DNA from: Amulumruptor sp947039275
GTDB lineage: Bacteria; Bacteroidota; Bacteroidia; Bacteroidales; Muribaculaceae
Direction of reading: 5' to 3'
Length of the DNA stretch: 64,000 nt
NCBI GenBank assembly: GCA_947039275.1
Contig: CAMQYL010000001.1
Location: forward strand, 124,001-188,000
Below the pieces are notes generated by a model that made no database searches, was not told the DNA's origin, and saw only the letters and a program-made list of their open reading frames with translations. Shown piece by piece: positions 26,106 through 36,300 of the stretch (position 1 is the stretch's first letter; the number at the start of each line of letters is the position of its first letter). A program made the translations under genes and the position numbers.

Positions 26106-27327
26106 CCGTTCCGAAAAATGTTGCACCAGAACTAAGAACAGTGGAAGAGCCTAAGGCAGTAGTGAGTACCCCCGTCTTTTTTATAACACCTCCACATCCT
26201 TTATCTTGAAGTTCTCGCATATTTTCCTCCATTTTGTTGACTGCGCGTATTACAATGGTATCGCCAAACGAAGTCTTTAGACCTTTTACTCTTTCTATAT
26301 ATGTCTTATTTAGTAGCTCGTTCCGACCAAAGTCCCGTTCTATTTCACTTAACCATTCGAAAAATATGCGCTTTCGATTGGGATAAATTGCCCATTTATC
26401 TGCAAAATTCTCGCAACAATTGACCGGGTTTTCAACTCTATAATTTTCACCATCAAATGATATATAGCGTCTCATTCTTTCGGCAACTCCACTTATGGCT
26501 GAAACGATATCGGTCTCTCCATTATAAGCAAGAGCCGCCAAAGTAGTTATGATGCAGGAAATCGGTTTGTCTTCATTTCCTCCATATTTTATATCTCTAT
26601 GACGTTTCAAAAGCATGACGACCTTTTGTAAAGTATTTTTTCCTGTGGGTTTCGGGAAAGGATCCATGCTGGCACGTAGCGATTTCGTAGAACCGACGAG
26701 TCCCCGACGCCCTTGTATTTCAAACCATAATCTGAATGCTAAGGGATTGCTTTTTAACCAGTTCCAGATATATGTAGAAGTCGCGTAATCGGACCGTTTA
26801 TTATCAGTTATATATAATAGCAGGTTTTCCCATTCTGGATTCTGCATATTAAGACCATTAAGTCTTTCAGTCCAACTTTTTTCACCAGATACAGTAGCAG
26901 GAAGAATATCAACATGATATTTATCGGCTGCTTGATCTGAATTCTGTCGATACCTAAGTTTCCAACAACGCGTTCCCTCTTCATCAAGAAGTCGTCTATA
27001 AATCTCACGAGATTTCAAACGCTCGCCAACAGCATTCTTGAGTTTCTTTTGTGTCCAACCTGCAATGGAATGGACTTCACAAATCATATCTACATCTACA
27101 TCATCGTCTTCATTTTGAGGGCGAATTGCAGTGCCGAGACCAATCGAACCTTGATAATGTACTGCTACTTTATGCCCTTTCAACTCGTCATCATCACTTG
27201 CATTCAGCACCTCCCCCAAAGTTTCGTAACTTCTTTGAAGGTTATCCATAATATAGGCTGGGATTTCAAGTTCTCCCACAATATTCTCTAAAAGCTGATT
27301 TAGCTCTGCGTTTTGTTCTGTTGTCAT
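26095..27327 (-). CDS. CD-NTase (cGAS/DncV-like nucleotidyltransferase)
   Basis: A 410-aa protein. The nucleotidyltransferase motif is YQGSIGLGTAIRP (QGS at 59-61), the metal acids are in DVDVDM (D78, D80) and the third acid in YHVDILPA (about D140). On phage infection it would make a cyclic oligonucleotide that activates the SAVED effector. The C-terminus ends FFGTDAD: a Phe-Gly pair followed by four residues, which could be the site the E2-like protein acts on. The clade is not assigned. It lies 6 bp after the effector gene. Confidence 0.85.
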   Translation of the reverse strand: MTTEQNAELNQLLENIVGELEIPAYIMDNLQRSYETLGEVLNASDDDELKGHKVAVHYQGSIGLGTAIRPQNEDDDVDVDMICEVHSIAGWTQKKLKNAVGERLKSREIYRRLLDEEGTRCWKLRYRQNSDQAADKYHVDILPATVSGEKSWTERLNGLNMQNPEWENLLLYITDNKRSDYATSTYIWNWLKSNPLAFRLWFEIQGRRGLVGSTKSLRASMDPFPKPTGKNTLQKVVMLLKRHRDIKYGGNEDKPISCIITTLAALAYNGETDIVSAISGVAERMRRYISFDGENYRVENPVNCCENFADKWAIYPNRKRIFFEWLSEIERDFGRNELLNKTYIERVKGLKTSFGDTIVIRAVNKMEENMRELQDKGCGGVIKKTGVLTTALGSSTVLSSGATFFGTDAD

Positions 27328-27333
27328 ACTAAT

Positions 27334-28518
27334 TTAATTTTCAATCTTTAATACCTTATTATAACGTTTTGTGATTCTGTCTATATCATATAAAAGCAGT
27401 GGAGCATCGGCTTTCGACATCCAAACGCGACCAAACTCCACCGCAAGAGAGTTTGGCATCGCCATATAAACATGGATTTCCTCCCCAGCGTTTCGTAATC
27501 TGATTGCATCCAATATTCTTCGAGATGTATCCCGGAATTGTTGTTGCTGCGCTTTATTTGCACACCAATTATAATTTGGCGATGAGGCTTCCACAATCCA
27601 AATATTATCAGAGATGTCTTTTAATTGATTTCTTACACAGTTAACAATAGCTTTAGCACTAATTGCAAAAATTAGTACTGGAGCTCCAACAGCCATTCTA
27701 TCCGGCTCGGAAATGTAGAGTTTATCTTGATAATCAGACTTAGGCCAACTCCATGTCTCTTCAGGCTCACGATGACGCTGAAATATATGAATGGTTGTCT
27801 TATTCTCAAGTAGACTTCCTAATTTGACCAATAACGGTTGTGGAGCCAGTGCAAAAACCGAGTAATTCTGAATTTCTCGTGCCCCTTCGCTGCCATTGTA
27901 CACCATTTTTCTGAAAAGATTACATAACCTAGTGGCCTCTACATTCCAAAAGGCTTCCTCGTTATCTCCAATCCCCAAATCTGTACTTTTCATATTAATT
28001 GGTTCATGATTGGCCGGATACATATGATCATCTATGACGGCTTTCCGAACTTCCTGATTGGAAATAGAAGGCATATATTCTCCAATTTTAGCGGTGTATG
28101 CAATACAATTAGTCTTGACGGAAGCAACAGTCTCTGTTACCTTCCTTATCTCATCTTCTTTAGTACGTTTTAATGTGATCAGTTGTTCCTCGGTATACAC
28201 ATATTTCCCTTCATGATCAATAAGTCTATGGCAGTCATGGCACAAAAGGAGAAAATTACATTCTTTGCCATCCAAAAACACAGACTTGGCTTCATCACCT
28301 CGTGGACCAGCCGCCTTAAAAGCAACGATATGTGCCAATTCTGCTAAGTTACAGTCCTCGGTCGTCAAATGATGCTCATACAATAATTTATTACAGAATT
28401 GACAACGGCCTGCACTTTTAGCAAAGATTAGACCATAAGCAAAATCACCTAGTTTTTTACGAGCTGCTTTTGCTTTAACCTCTTCAATAGAGATTTTGGG
28501 AGAGATCGAATTATTCAT
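27334..28518 (-). CDS. cap5: CBASS effector with HNH nuclease and SAVED domain (Cap5-like)
   Basis: A 394-aa protein. The HNH domain has zinc cysteines C39xxC42 and C93xxC96 with the AHI motif (H63) and NFLLLCHDCHRL. The C-terminal half is a SAVED-type ligand sensor (FALAPQPLLVKLGSLL, IHIFQRH, HVYMAMPNSLAVEFGR). On binding the cyclic nucleotide such effectors degrade DNA non-specifically and abort infection. It is the first gene of the minus-strand operon, with its own -7 box. A Cap5 identity is strongly suggested by domain order. Confidence 0.85.
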   Translation of the reverse strand: MNNSISPKISIEEVKAKAARKKLGDFAYGLIFAKSAGRCQFCNKLLYEHHLTTEDCNLAELAHIVAFKAAGPRGDEAKSVFLDGKECNFLLLCHDCHRLIDHEGKYVYTEEQLITLKRTKEDEIRKVTETVASVKTNCIAYTAKIGEYMPSISNQEVRKAVIDDHMYPANHEPINMKSTDLGIGDNEEAFWNVEATRLCNLFRKMVYNGSEGAREIQNYSVFALAPQPLLVKLGSLLENKTTIHIFQRHREPEETWSWPKSDYQDKLYISEPDRMAVGAPVLIFAISAKAIVNCVRNQLKDISDNIWIVEASSPNYNWCANKAQQQQFRDTSRRILDAIRLRNAGEEIHVYMAMPNSLAVEFGRVWMSKADAPLLLYDIDRITKRYNKVLKIEN

Positions 28519-28603
28519 TTTTCTATACTTGTTATAACTTCATCTAATTGCAATAGCAATAATTCCACGACAGAAAAGCTTAGCGGCAATCAGATTTTTT
28601 TTG

Positions 28604-28611
28604 CAAAGATA
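28604..28611 (-). promoter_or_regulatory. -7 promoter box for the CBASS operon
   Basis: The minus strand reads TATCTTTG, an exact consensus match, 86 bp before the effector start. It is only 44 bp from the divergent WYL promoter, so one repressor site could control both. Confidence 0.6.
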
Positions 28612-28655
28612 CAAAAAATACGTTCACCCTATATGAATGTATTAAAAATTTGTAT

Positions 28656-28663
28656 TACCTTTG
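28656..28663 (+). promoter_or_regulatory. -7 promoter box for the WYL regulator
   Basis: TACCTTTG is an exact consensus match, 15 bp before ATG 28678. It argues against the in-frame ATG at 28633. Confidence 0.6.
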
Positions 28664-28677
28664 CAAAAAAGAATATT

Positions 28678-29679
28678 ATGCCCAACACTAAAGGTTCTGA
28701 TATCAGATACAAAATTCTAGATAGATGTCTGCGAAAAGGTGGATATTCCACACAGCGTCTAATGCAAGAAGTCAATAAATACTTAGAAGATAACGGATAT
28801 CCGACAATTTCAGCATCAAACACTATTCGCCAAGATTTAGATTACATCTCTGCGAATTATCCACAAGTGGCAATTGAAGAAAAACGAATTGGTCGAAATA
28901 TCACATATGGCTATAAAAAAACTGATTCATCTATCTTCCAGCTTTCGTTCAATGATGATGAACTTGCTCAGTTATCTCAGTGTATGGCAATTTTATCTAG
29001 ATTTGATGGTACTCCACAATCAGATTGGATAAAAAAATTCGTTGAAAGATTTCAGTTGTCATTGCAGATTGAGACAGATTGCAGTAAGGTGGTTGGCTTC
29101 GATTGGAATAGACAGCTAAAAGGAAGAGAATTCTTCACCAAACTTTTGTCTGCAATTGTTAAAGGAACTGTTCTGCACATTAAATACAAAAGTTTCAAAC
29201 GAACGGCTGCTAAAATGTATGTTGTACACCCATATTTTCTAAAAGAGTATAACAATCGATGGTTCTTACTTGGGTGGGGGGATGATAAAGACGCCCTTAT
29301 TACGCTTTCTCTTGACAGGATTATTTCCCTAAAAGAACTCCCGGAAAAAACACTTCGTCCCAATGAGTCTATTAATTTTTCAGATGAATATTTTGAAGAT
29401 ATAATCGGAATTACAAAGAAAGACGATAGTGTACTAACGAAAATCAGATTGTGGATATCTCCACAACTAAGCCCTTATATTAAGACAAAGCCGATACATA
29501 ATAGTCAAATAATCAAATCCGAAGATGAGAGAGGAATGATTATTGAGTTATATCTATATCCTAATTTCGAAATGGAACAGGAGTTTTTATCTCATGGAGA
29601 AGGATTAAAAGTTATTTCGCCAGATTCCGTCCGTAACAGAATACTTGAACGCTTAAAGGCAACCTTGGATAATTATTAG
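28678..29679 (+). CDS. capW: WYL-domain transcriptional regulator, CapW-like
   Basis: A 333-aa protein with an N-terminal winged HTH (KGSDIRYKILDRCLRKGG...ASNTIRQDLDYI), a WYL domain (VVHPYFLKEYNNRWFLLGW, ITLSLDRI) and a C-terminal WCX-like region. CapW proteins are WYL repressors divergently encoded beside CBASS operons that release them on damage or infection cues. The shared 160-bp intergenic region with back-to-back promoters fits this. The family assignment is firm; the CapW role is inferred from position. Confidence 0.78.
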   Translation: MPNTKGSDIRYKILDRCLRKGGYSTQRLMQEVNKYLEDNGYPTISASNTIRQDLDYISANYPQVAIEEKRIGRNITYGYKKTDSSIFQLSFNDDELAQLSQCMAILSRFDGTPQSDWIKKFVERFQLSLQIETDCSKVVGFDWNRQLKGREFFTKLLSAIVKGTVLHIKYKSFKRTAAKMYVVHPYFLKEYNNRWFLLGWGDDKDALITLSLDRIISLKELPEKTLRPNESINFSDEYFEDIIGITKKDDSVLTKIRLWISPQLSPYIKTKPIHNSQIIKSEDERGMIIELYLYPNFEMEQEFLSHGEGLKVISPDSVRNRILERLKATLDNY

Positions 29680-29736
29680 AACTTCATTGGATTATAACCA
29701 TTGTGTTCCTTAATGAGCATCTAAATAATTGATATA

Positions 29737-30252
29737 GTGACTGACATAAAGACGCGAGAAGAGAGGAGCCGAAATATGGCGGCTATCAAATGGAAAGATA
29801 CGAAGCCGGAGATGATTGTGCGCAAGGATCTTTTCTCCCGTGGTATGCGTTTCCGTGTTCAAGTCAGAAAACTACCGGGGAATCCGGATATTGTTCTGCC
29901 GAAATACAAGACCGTCATTTTCGTCAACGGATGCTTTTGGCATGGGCATGAGGGATGCAAGTATTTTCGGTTGCCAAAGTCCAATGTAGAATTCTGGAAA
30001 GAGAAGATTGAACGCAATATTGCCAGAGATGTTCGCAACGAAACGGAACTGAAAGCCCTTGGTTGGCGTGTAATCCGAGTATGGGAGTGTGAAATCAAAA
30101 CTGTTAAAGGGAGAGAGGAGTATCTTAAACAACTGTATAACTGCATTGTCAGGCCGACTCATTCATATTTTATCGAGTCTGAAACCGATGAACCCTCCAT
30201 GGCTGCCGAACCTGAATCAGAGCACATTTATGGCAAAGACAAGGATTTTTAA
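29737..30252 (+). CDS. vsr: Very short patch repair endonuclease (Vsr)
   Basis: A 171-aa protein with a GTG start at 29737, which gives the family-typical N-terminus (TREERSRNMAAIKWKDTKPE). Core motifs are NPDIVLPKYKTVIFVNGCFW, HGHEGC and GWRVIRVWECEI. Vsr nicks beside T in T:G mismatches arising from 5-methylcytosine deamination. Its natural partner, a cytosine-5 methyltransferase, is encoded about 10 kb downstream at 40497 in the same orientation. It carries an extra C-terminal tail of about 20 residues. Confidence 0.9.
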   Translation: MTDIKTREERSRNMAAIKWKDTKPEMIVRKDLFSRGMRFRVQVRKLPGNPDIVLPKYKTVIFVNGCFWHGHEGCKYFRLPKSNVEFWKEKIERNIARDVRNETELKALGWRVIRVWECEIKTVKGREEYLKQLYNCIVRPTHSYFIESETDEPSMAAEPESEHIYGKDKDF

Positions 30253-30334
30253 CTTTGATGTGTCAGTTTTTGCCCATGCCGTTTATTAACTTTGTCAACA
30301 ATAGCCAAAGTCCCGAAAAAAATTCGTAACTTTG
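30250..30334 (+). promoter_or_regulatory. Three tandem TAACTTTG boxes
   Basis: Exact -7 consensus boxes start at 30250, 30287 and 30327, 37 and 40 bp apart. The first overlaps the vsr stop codon. The last would drive the leader RNA of the Druantia-like operon. Confidence 0.5.
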
Positions 30335-30472
30335 CAATCCAAACTGCGCTTGCGCTGACAAAGGCCAATCTATGTAAGTAATAACTTATATACATCATAT
30401 TAAGGAACTTCCTTGTAGCCGCAAAAGGGTTTGGTCGCCCGTCAGCTCTACTTGGAATTTCCTTTTTAGGCT
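30327..30472 (+). ncRNA. Structured leader RNA (candidate attenuator) of the Druantia-like operon
   Basis: After the TAACTTTG box at 30327 comes GGCCAA (30363-30368). A long stem (30402-30418 with 30448-30464, three mismatches) closes on GTAG/CTAC, followed by an 8-nt spacer, a GGG/CCC hairpin with loop TTTGGTCG (30427-30440) and a 7-nt spacer. The stem runs into TTTTT just before ATG 30473. GGCCAA can pair with the loop TTGGTC. The same plan with other stem sequence is found at 60031. Confidence 0.7.
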
Positions 30473-33361
30473 ATGAACTATTCGAGCTGGAACGATATGT
30501 TGTGTGATCACTTCTTCAAAAACGAAGACGTGATGGTCTTTTTGTCCATTGATAAGGAAGAGCTTATTTGCCTTGGATTAAAATCCGAAAAAATTCATAG
30601 AGAGATCGAATTAATCGAAGCAAACAAAAACGAACAAATCGACCACCGAGCTTACGTGTGGGCTGATTTTATGCGCTTGTTTATGTCGATTAAGACAAAG
30701 AAACAATTCCTCACAGAATTCAAACTGAGAATTAGCGAAAGTACTACAATTAAAGATAACTCAAGACCTACAATATTTCCATTCCTATCTCTATTCTTCA
30801 TCTCCTTAAGTTTTGATTCCGACTTAAGTTCCGCAGCATTTTATCCTAAAGTCAATACCTTTTTGACAACAAATCATATCATAGGTCATGGCGAAAAGAT
30901 TGGCACCACAGATTTAGCCAATCTAAATCCGTCTCTTGATATGATGTGGTATAATCTTAGTGAATGGGCTTTTTATAACGGGTACTTTTTTGTTCCGAAG
31001 TATACACGTACATCGAATCGAAATAAGTACGCCGAACCATTTATCGCAGAACTGCTATTTCCATTTAATCGCCGAGAGCAATTAAAAACAGTCTTTATTA
31101 AAAGCGGACTTACTCCAGACGAGAATATATCCGAGGACCGGATTATTCGCATTTTTAATGACAATTACTATATTATCGGTCTTACACGTGCTAAAATGAA
31201 GCAATGGGTTTCCGACTATCGAATAGCTTTAATCAATGAGTTCCGTAAAATATACGGTCGATGGGATGGAACAGCACGTGTTGAAAACCGTACTGATTCA
31301 TCGAGCCAGGTAAGATATGATGGTTCAAACTACGGCTTCTATCTTGGATTCGATCAAGAAAGAGGTGGTAATTTCAAATTTTTTCTTTTACCTTACATCC
31401 CAAACTCGGAGAACGCAGAAGAATACTGTTTCGTTAATTCTGGGAATAACAACGAGGCTTATGAGTTTTATATAAAGGCAAATGGATTCGCTTCATCAAC
31501 ATACAGGAAAACAGATAATATTCTTGAAGCACTGCTACACAAGAAGAAGATAGTTTTCGTAGATGAATACGATTCAAAAACAAACCTGATTTTTAATCCT
31601 GCTGACCTTTATGTATTTGAGCGTTCATTTAACTCATTAATATCTCGATGCACATTTACAAAAGGAGGAAGCTATTTCATAATGATATCAACTGAAATAT
31701 TTTCTCAAGAGCGCTATCACAACTGGCTTTCGAACAACAAGGCAACTGAACTACCTTTACCTGCTTTAAGTAGCGCATATCACATGTTCTATATCGAAAA
31801 TGCGCAAAGTGCATTAGAGGATGATTCTAAGCTCTCTTTCAAAAAAAGTAAATCACTTAAAATCTCCAATACAATAGTTCTCGGCAAGGTTGAGAACACA
31901 TATCTTGTACCATCAACATTCCCAATCTATTTTGACATTTCGGGTATAGACATCAGTACCGATTCGGTTCGGGCTGTATCAATTGATGGATCTAATAGAT
32001 ACTCATTTGACATCAAATACGATGCCAACTCACAGAAATGGATTTTCCCTGTTATTCAGCATTATTTTGCAAAAGATAAGACATATCAGATCTTTTGTAA
32101 TGACCAGCCGTTATCATATTCGAAATTTCGATTTGTTGACTTCTCCTTAATCAAAGATAGCGACTATCAAGAAATTTCTTTTGATATATTTGGTGATGAA
32201 TCTATAGAGAATCCATTAGTGACCGGCTTACAAATCAACGATACAATTTACATGAATGTAAACGTTGAACTTCTCAAATTAAACATGAAGTCGGGAGAAC
32301 CACCTATTATAAGGAACTCGAAATATTTGGCAAATGATTATATTCTTTATGGAATTTCATCACAGCCAAATATCTCTAAAAGTGATATTAAAGATTTCAT
32401 ACTTGTTCTTTTCGCCAATAATGTTATTGACGAAGTATCTGTTGGAAACAAATATGAAATTAACCATATCTTGGAATACTATACCTCGCTTGGTTATCTC
32501 AATTATACTTATCGAGACGGTAAATACGTCATTGCTGTTAATAAACCAACAATTATTTGGCTGCCGCCCAATTTTAAGAAAACATCTGGGTGCGTAACGT
32601 CATATAAATGTACGGAACAAAATTTTAAATTCCTTGTTACTGGAGCGCGAACCCCCGGCTTTATTGAACATCTCATTAAGGTCTGCGCCTCTAATAATGT
32701 AAAGGTAGACATAACTCAACCGGAAAACCCACTTTTCCCACAACGGATTATTCTTTGGGCTCAAGATATTTCCGACATTGAAAGAGTCGCTTCACAAGCT
32801 AAGCTTTACTTCCAAAAATGCATCTATACTAATGCGCTAATCAAACGCTTAGGTTCGGTAGATGATTATACCGACCAGGTTAGACAATATCCTTCCGAAT
32901 TAGTATATGAAAACGTCTCCTTATTCAGGAAAATAGACTACAGTAAACTCGCTCATCTATTCAAAGAAAAGAACGGGTTTATTCCGAATAAAGATATTAT
33001 CGTTACTGATGTAGAAAAAATTGATAGGACTCATGATGTCATTAGTTACTTCTTTGGACTTCCCAGCGAAGCTACTATACTTTGGGATGAAGGCATCCAT
33101 TATCCGATAAACAAGTATTGGTCACATCTTATTGGTGCCTCATTTTCTAATGCTTCAATTATAAGGTTTGACAGTGATTCGTACACGCTTACTATGCCAT
33201 CGCAAGTTAAATTGCCATTGTTATATAATCGTGCATTATCCCTTATTAATGCCGAGCCACAAGACTCAGATGGTGGCAATAATTCATATAGACTAATTGT
33301 CAACCCTCTGTTAGATAAGATTGATCCGAAAGAAATTTTATCCAAACTCAAACAATTATGA
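30473..33361 (+). CDS. Large protein of a Druantia-type-II-like operon (DruF/DruG position)
   Basis: A 962-aa protein without a motif I can name. It is mostly soluble, rich in Asn/Ser/Tyr/Phe, and A+T-rich in coding sequence. It overlaps the DruE-like helicase start by 4 bp, so it is translationally coupled. Type II Druantia systems contain, besides DruM and DruE, two poorly characterised proteins DruF and DruG; this protein or the 346-aa nuclease would fill those places, but I cannot say which. DruH of type III is an alternative name to test. Confidence 0.5.
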   Translation: MNYSSWNDMLCDHFFKNEDVMVFLSIDKEELICLGLKSEKIHREIELIEANKNEQIDHRAYVWADFMRLFMSIKTKKQFLTEFKLRISESTTIKDNSRPTIFPFLSLFFISLSFDSDLSSAAFYPKVNTFLTTNHIIGHGEKIGTTDLANLNPSLDMMWYNLSEWAFYNGYFFVPKYTRTSNRNKYAEPFIAELLFPFNRREQLKTVFIKSGLTPDENISEDRIIRIFNDNYYIIGLTRAKMKQWVSDYRIALINEFRKIYGRWDGTARVENRTDSSSQVRYDGSNYGFYLGFDQERGGNFKFFLLPYIPNSENAEEYCFVNSGNNNEAYEFYIKANGFASSTYRKTDNILEALLHKKKIVFVDEYDSKTNLIFNPADLYVFERSFNSLISRCTFTKGGSYFIMISTEIFSQERYHNWLSNNKATELPLPALSSAYHMFYIENAQSALEDDSKLSFKKSKSLKISNTIVLGKVENTYLVPSTFPIYFDISGIDISTDSVRAVSIDGSNRYSFDIKYDANSQKWIFPVIQHYFAKDKTYQIFCNDQPLSYSKFRFVDFSLIKDSDYQEISFDIFGDESIENPLVTGLQINDTIYMNVNVELLKLNMKSGEPPIIRNSKYLANDYILYGISSQPNISKSDIKDFILVLFANNVIDEVSVGNKYEINHILEYYTSLGYLNYTYRDGKYVIAVNKPTIIWLPPNFKKTSGCVTSYKCTEQNFKFLVTGARTPGFIEHLIKVCASNNVKVDITQPENPLFPQRIILWAQDISDIERVASQAKLYFQKCIYTNALIKRLGSVDDYTDQVRQYPSELVYENVSLFRKIDYSKLAHLFKEKNGFIPNKDIIVTDVEKIDRTHDVISYFFGLPSEATILWDEGIHYPINKYWSHLIGASFSNASIIRFDSDSYTLTMPSQVKLPLLYNRALSLINAEPQDSDGGNNSYRLIVNPLLDKIDPKEILSKLKQL

Positions 33362-36300
33362 GTAAATTCCTGCTTAATCCTGTCCGGTCATTCGAGAAGA
33401 TAAAGGACAACTACATCCTTTATACGAAAACTGCTTTCGGTACGCGATTCAAAGAAGACATCGCTGATTTCGAAAGTTTTGAATCGGAACGAGAACGACT
33501 GTTAAGAACCGACCAGGTTCTTAGTAGAGAAGTTTGGATTGAACCATTGCCCCCATATGCATACGTCAATAGGGGTAATGATTATATTCGTGTTTCATCG
33601 TTAACAACGGAAGACCTTCCCGGACTTAATAATAACGCTTTAAATTTATTCAAAGATTTCTTATTAAGAGGTCTTATGCAAGGGAACTTTCCCTTATATC
33701 ATCACCAATTTCAGATGCTTCAACAAGCATCTTCAGGCATCGATTCAATCATCACATCCGGTACCGGTTCTGGTAAAACGGAGTCATTTCTGTTACCATT
33801 ATTTGCCGATATAATTAATGAAGCGGAAGCCGAATGGACACCCAAAAGCGATACCGAGCATTACAAAATTAATGACTGGTGGAATAAATCACGTTTGCCA
33901 GAATCAAATTTTCTTTCATTTGACGAAAGAAATTTAGGGCATATAACTGATGAAGTTCTCCAGAGGTCAGTTAATGACGGACATATTCCGGCTTTACGTG
34001 GATTGATTATATATCCGATGAATGCGCTTGTCGAAGATCAGATGACTCGACTTCGCAAGGCTCTTGATAGCGATGAAATTCATGATTTCTTTGAAAACGG
34101 AAATCATTCGCTAAAGGGACATCGTATATTTTTTGGGCAATATAATAGCTCAACTCCTGTTTCGGGACTATTTGAAAGGTCAAATAACCCCGATGTTGAG
34201 AAAGGATTAAAAGTACGTCGGGATCGAATGAAACAGCGTTTGAAAGATGCTATGATAGATCTTGAAAAACAAACGCTACGGATACAGCAATGGGTTGACT
34301 CAGCCCCGACAGAAGAAGAGAAAAAGAACAGGGCCGACCTTCAATATACTTTTAAACGTGCCTTTGGCAAAAATGATACTGCCTCTGCTGAAATGCGGTC
34401 GCGTTTCGATATTCAGGAAACGCCTCCAGACATTTTAATAACCAACTACTCGATGTTGGCTATCATGCTTATGCGTACTGAGGAAGCAGCCATTTTTGAT
34501 AAAACACGAGCTTGGTTAGAAGGTGAAACAGATAAAGAAAATCCTAAAAGGATTTTTCATCTTGTTATTGATGAATTACACCTTAATCGCGGAACCTCCG
34601 GAACGGAAATTGCTTATCTCCTTCGTCTTGTCCTAAGTCGTCTTGGGCTGACTCCGAACAGTAAGCAATTACGTATTCTTTCTTCGTCTGCGTCTTTGGA
34701 TACTACAGGCGAGGAAGGCATCCAAAGTATAAAATTCCTGAAAGAATTTTTTGGTCGCGACTTCTCTAATAAAAATATTGTTGAAGGTCGTGGAGTTGAT
34801 TTATCGGATGAAGATTCTAGCCATTCCAAGTTACCTGTTGAACCATTTATTCAGTTGGGTTCGCTATTCGCCGAAAAGCCTGAATTATTCGACAATTTAG
34901 ATAATCCTGAAGTTTCCTCTGTCCTATCCAAAATGTCAGATAAACTGTCGGACCAATTCGGAATAATCGATAATTCAACCAATGTTATAGAACGTTTCCT
35001 CAATATTCTAAACTCACGAGAACTCGCGTTAGCAAAACGGCTCAACGACGTATTTAACTGCGGTGAATATGGGACAAATCGAGCTATTCCGTTTGCAGAA
35101 AACCCAGAAGATAACAACATCCTTGATCAATATTTCCTCAATCTTTTTGAAGATTTGGATGATATTGGAATGAAACGAATGGCCGGCGAGGGTTTAATCG
35201 TCGCCAGAGGCCTTTTTGATATTTACAAGGGTAAACTCAAAAGACCAGTGAATATACCTCGCTTACGTTTTCATTTCTTCTATAAAAATGTTGGTGGGCT
35301 TTGGGCGACAATCGACACATGTGACTGGTCTATCAATAGGCCAGTCGGTCGACTACACAATGAGCCAAAGCTTGTTGACGAGCTGGATGATAAACGAGTG
35401 TTGGAATTGTTGTATTGCGAAAATTGTGGTGCTGTTTTCTACGGTGGCAAACGCGCAGTAGATGATTACGGCACGACAAATTATATATTACCAAATTCAA
35501 GCAATATAGAGGCATTGCCCGAACAATCAACACAGCCAATCGTAGATAGACGTTCATATGAAGACTATGCTATTTTCTGGCCTGTTGATTCTTTGGATGA
35601 AACGTTTGGCACAGAAGAATTTGACATCTATAAGCATCTTACTGACCTGGATGTAAACATGAAACATCGAATGTCTCTAGGCTCTGCTAATACCACAACC
35701 CCCTACGATTGTCGGTGGGAGCGCTACCACATAAATAAGTTCTCTGGAGAACTTAAAAGAGGTCATACACCAGATTTAGAGAATTATGTAAATGGCTATT
35801 TGTATGAAGTTGATGTGACACCAATCCATCAACTTGCAAACTCTCCAGCGCTTCCCACGCATTGCCCTTGCTGTGGAGCAGACAGAGGTAAATCAAAATC
35901 CCGCCCGGCTGCGATTCGAGGTTTTAGGGCTGGTTTTGCTAAATCTACTCAAATATATGCCAAGGAACTGTTTAACCAAATTCCAACGGTAAACACCCCT
36001 AAGCTCGTTACGTTTTCTGATAGTCGAGAGGACGCAGCATCAATTGCAAATGGAATTGAGCGTGAACAATTCCTCGATTTAATGAGAGAGCTTTTCCTTG
36101 AAGCGTGTGTCAATTCCAATTCTGAGGAAATTTCTGCTTGCCAGGCTGAAATCACAGAGATCCAGAATAATATTAATACTTTGGAAGGAGTGGGCAATTC
36201 CTCGTTGCAGAGTATGATAAACGGCCTCCGTAATAAATTAGAAACAAAACAAAAACAGCTCAATACACTCAAAACATATACGAAATTCTCGGATGTCATT

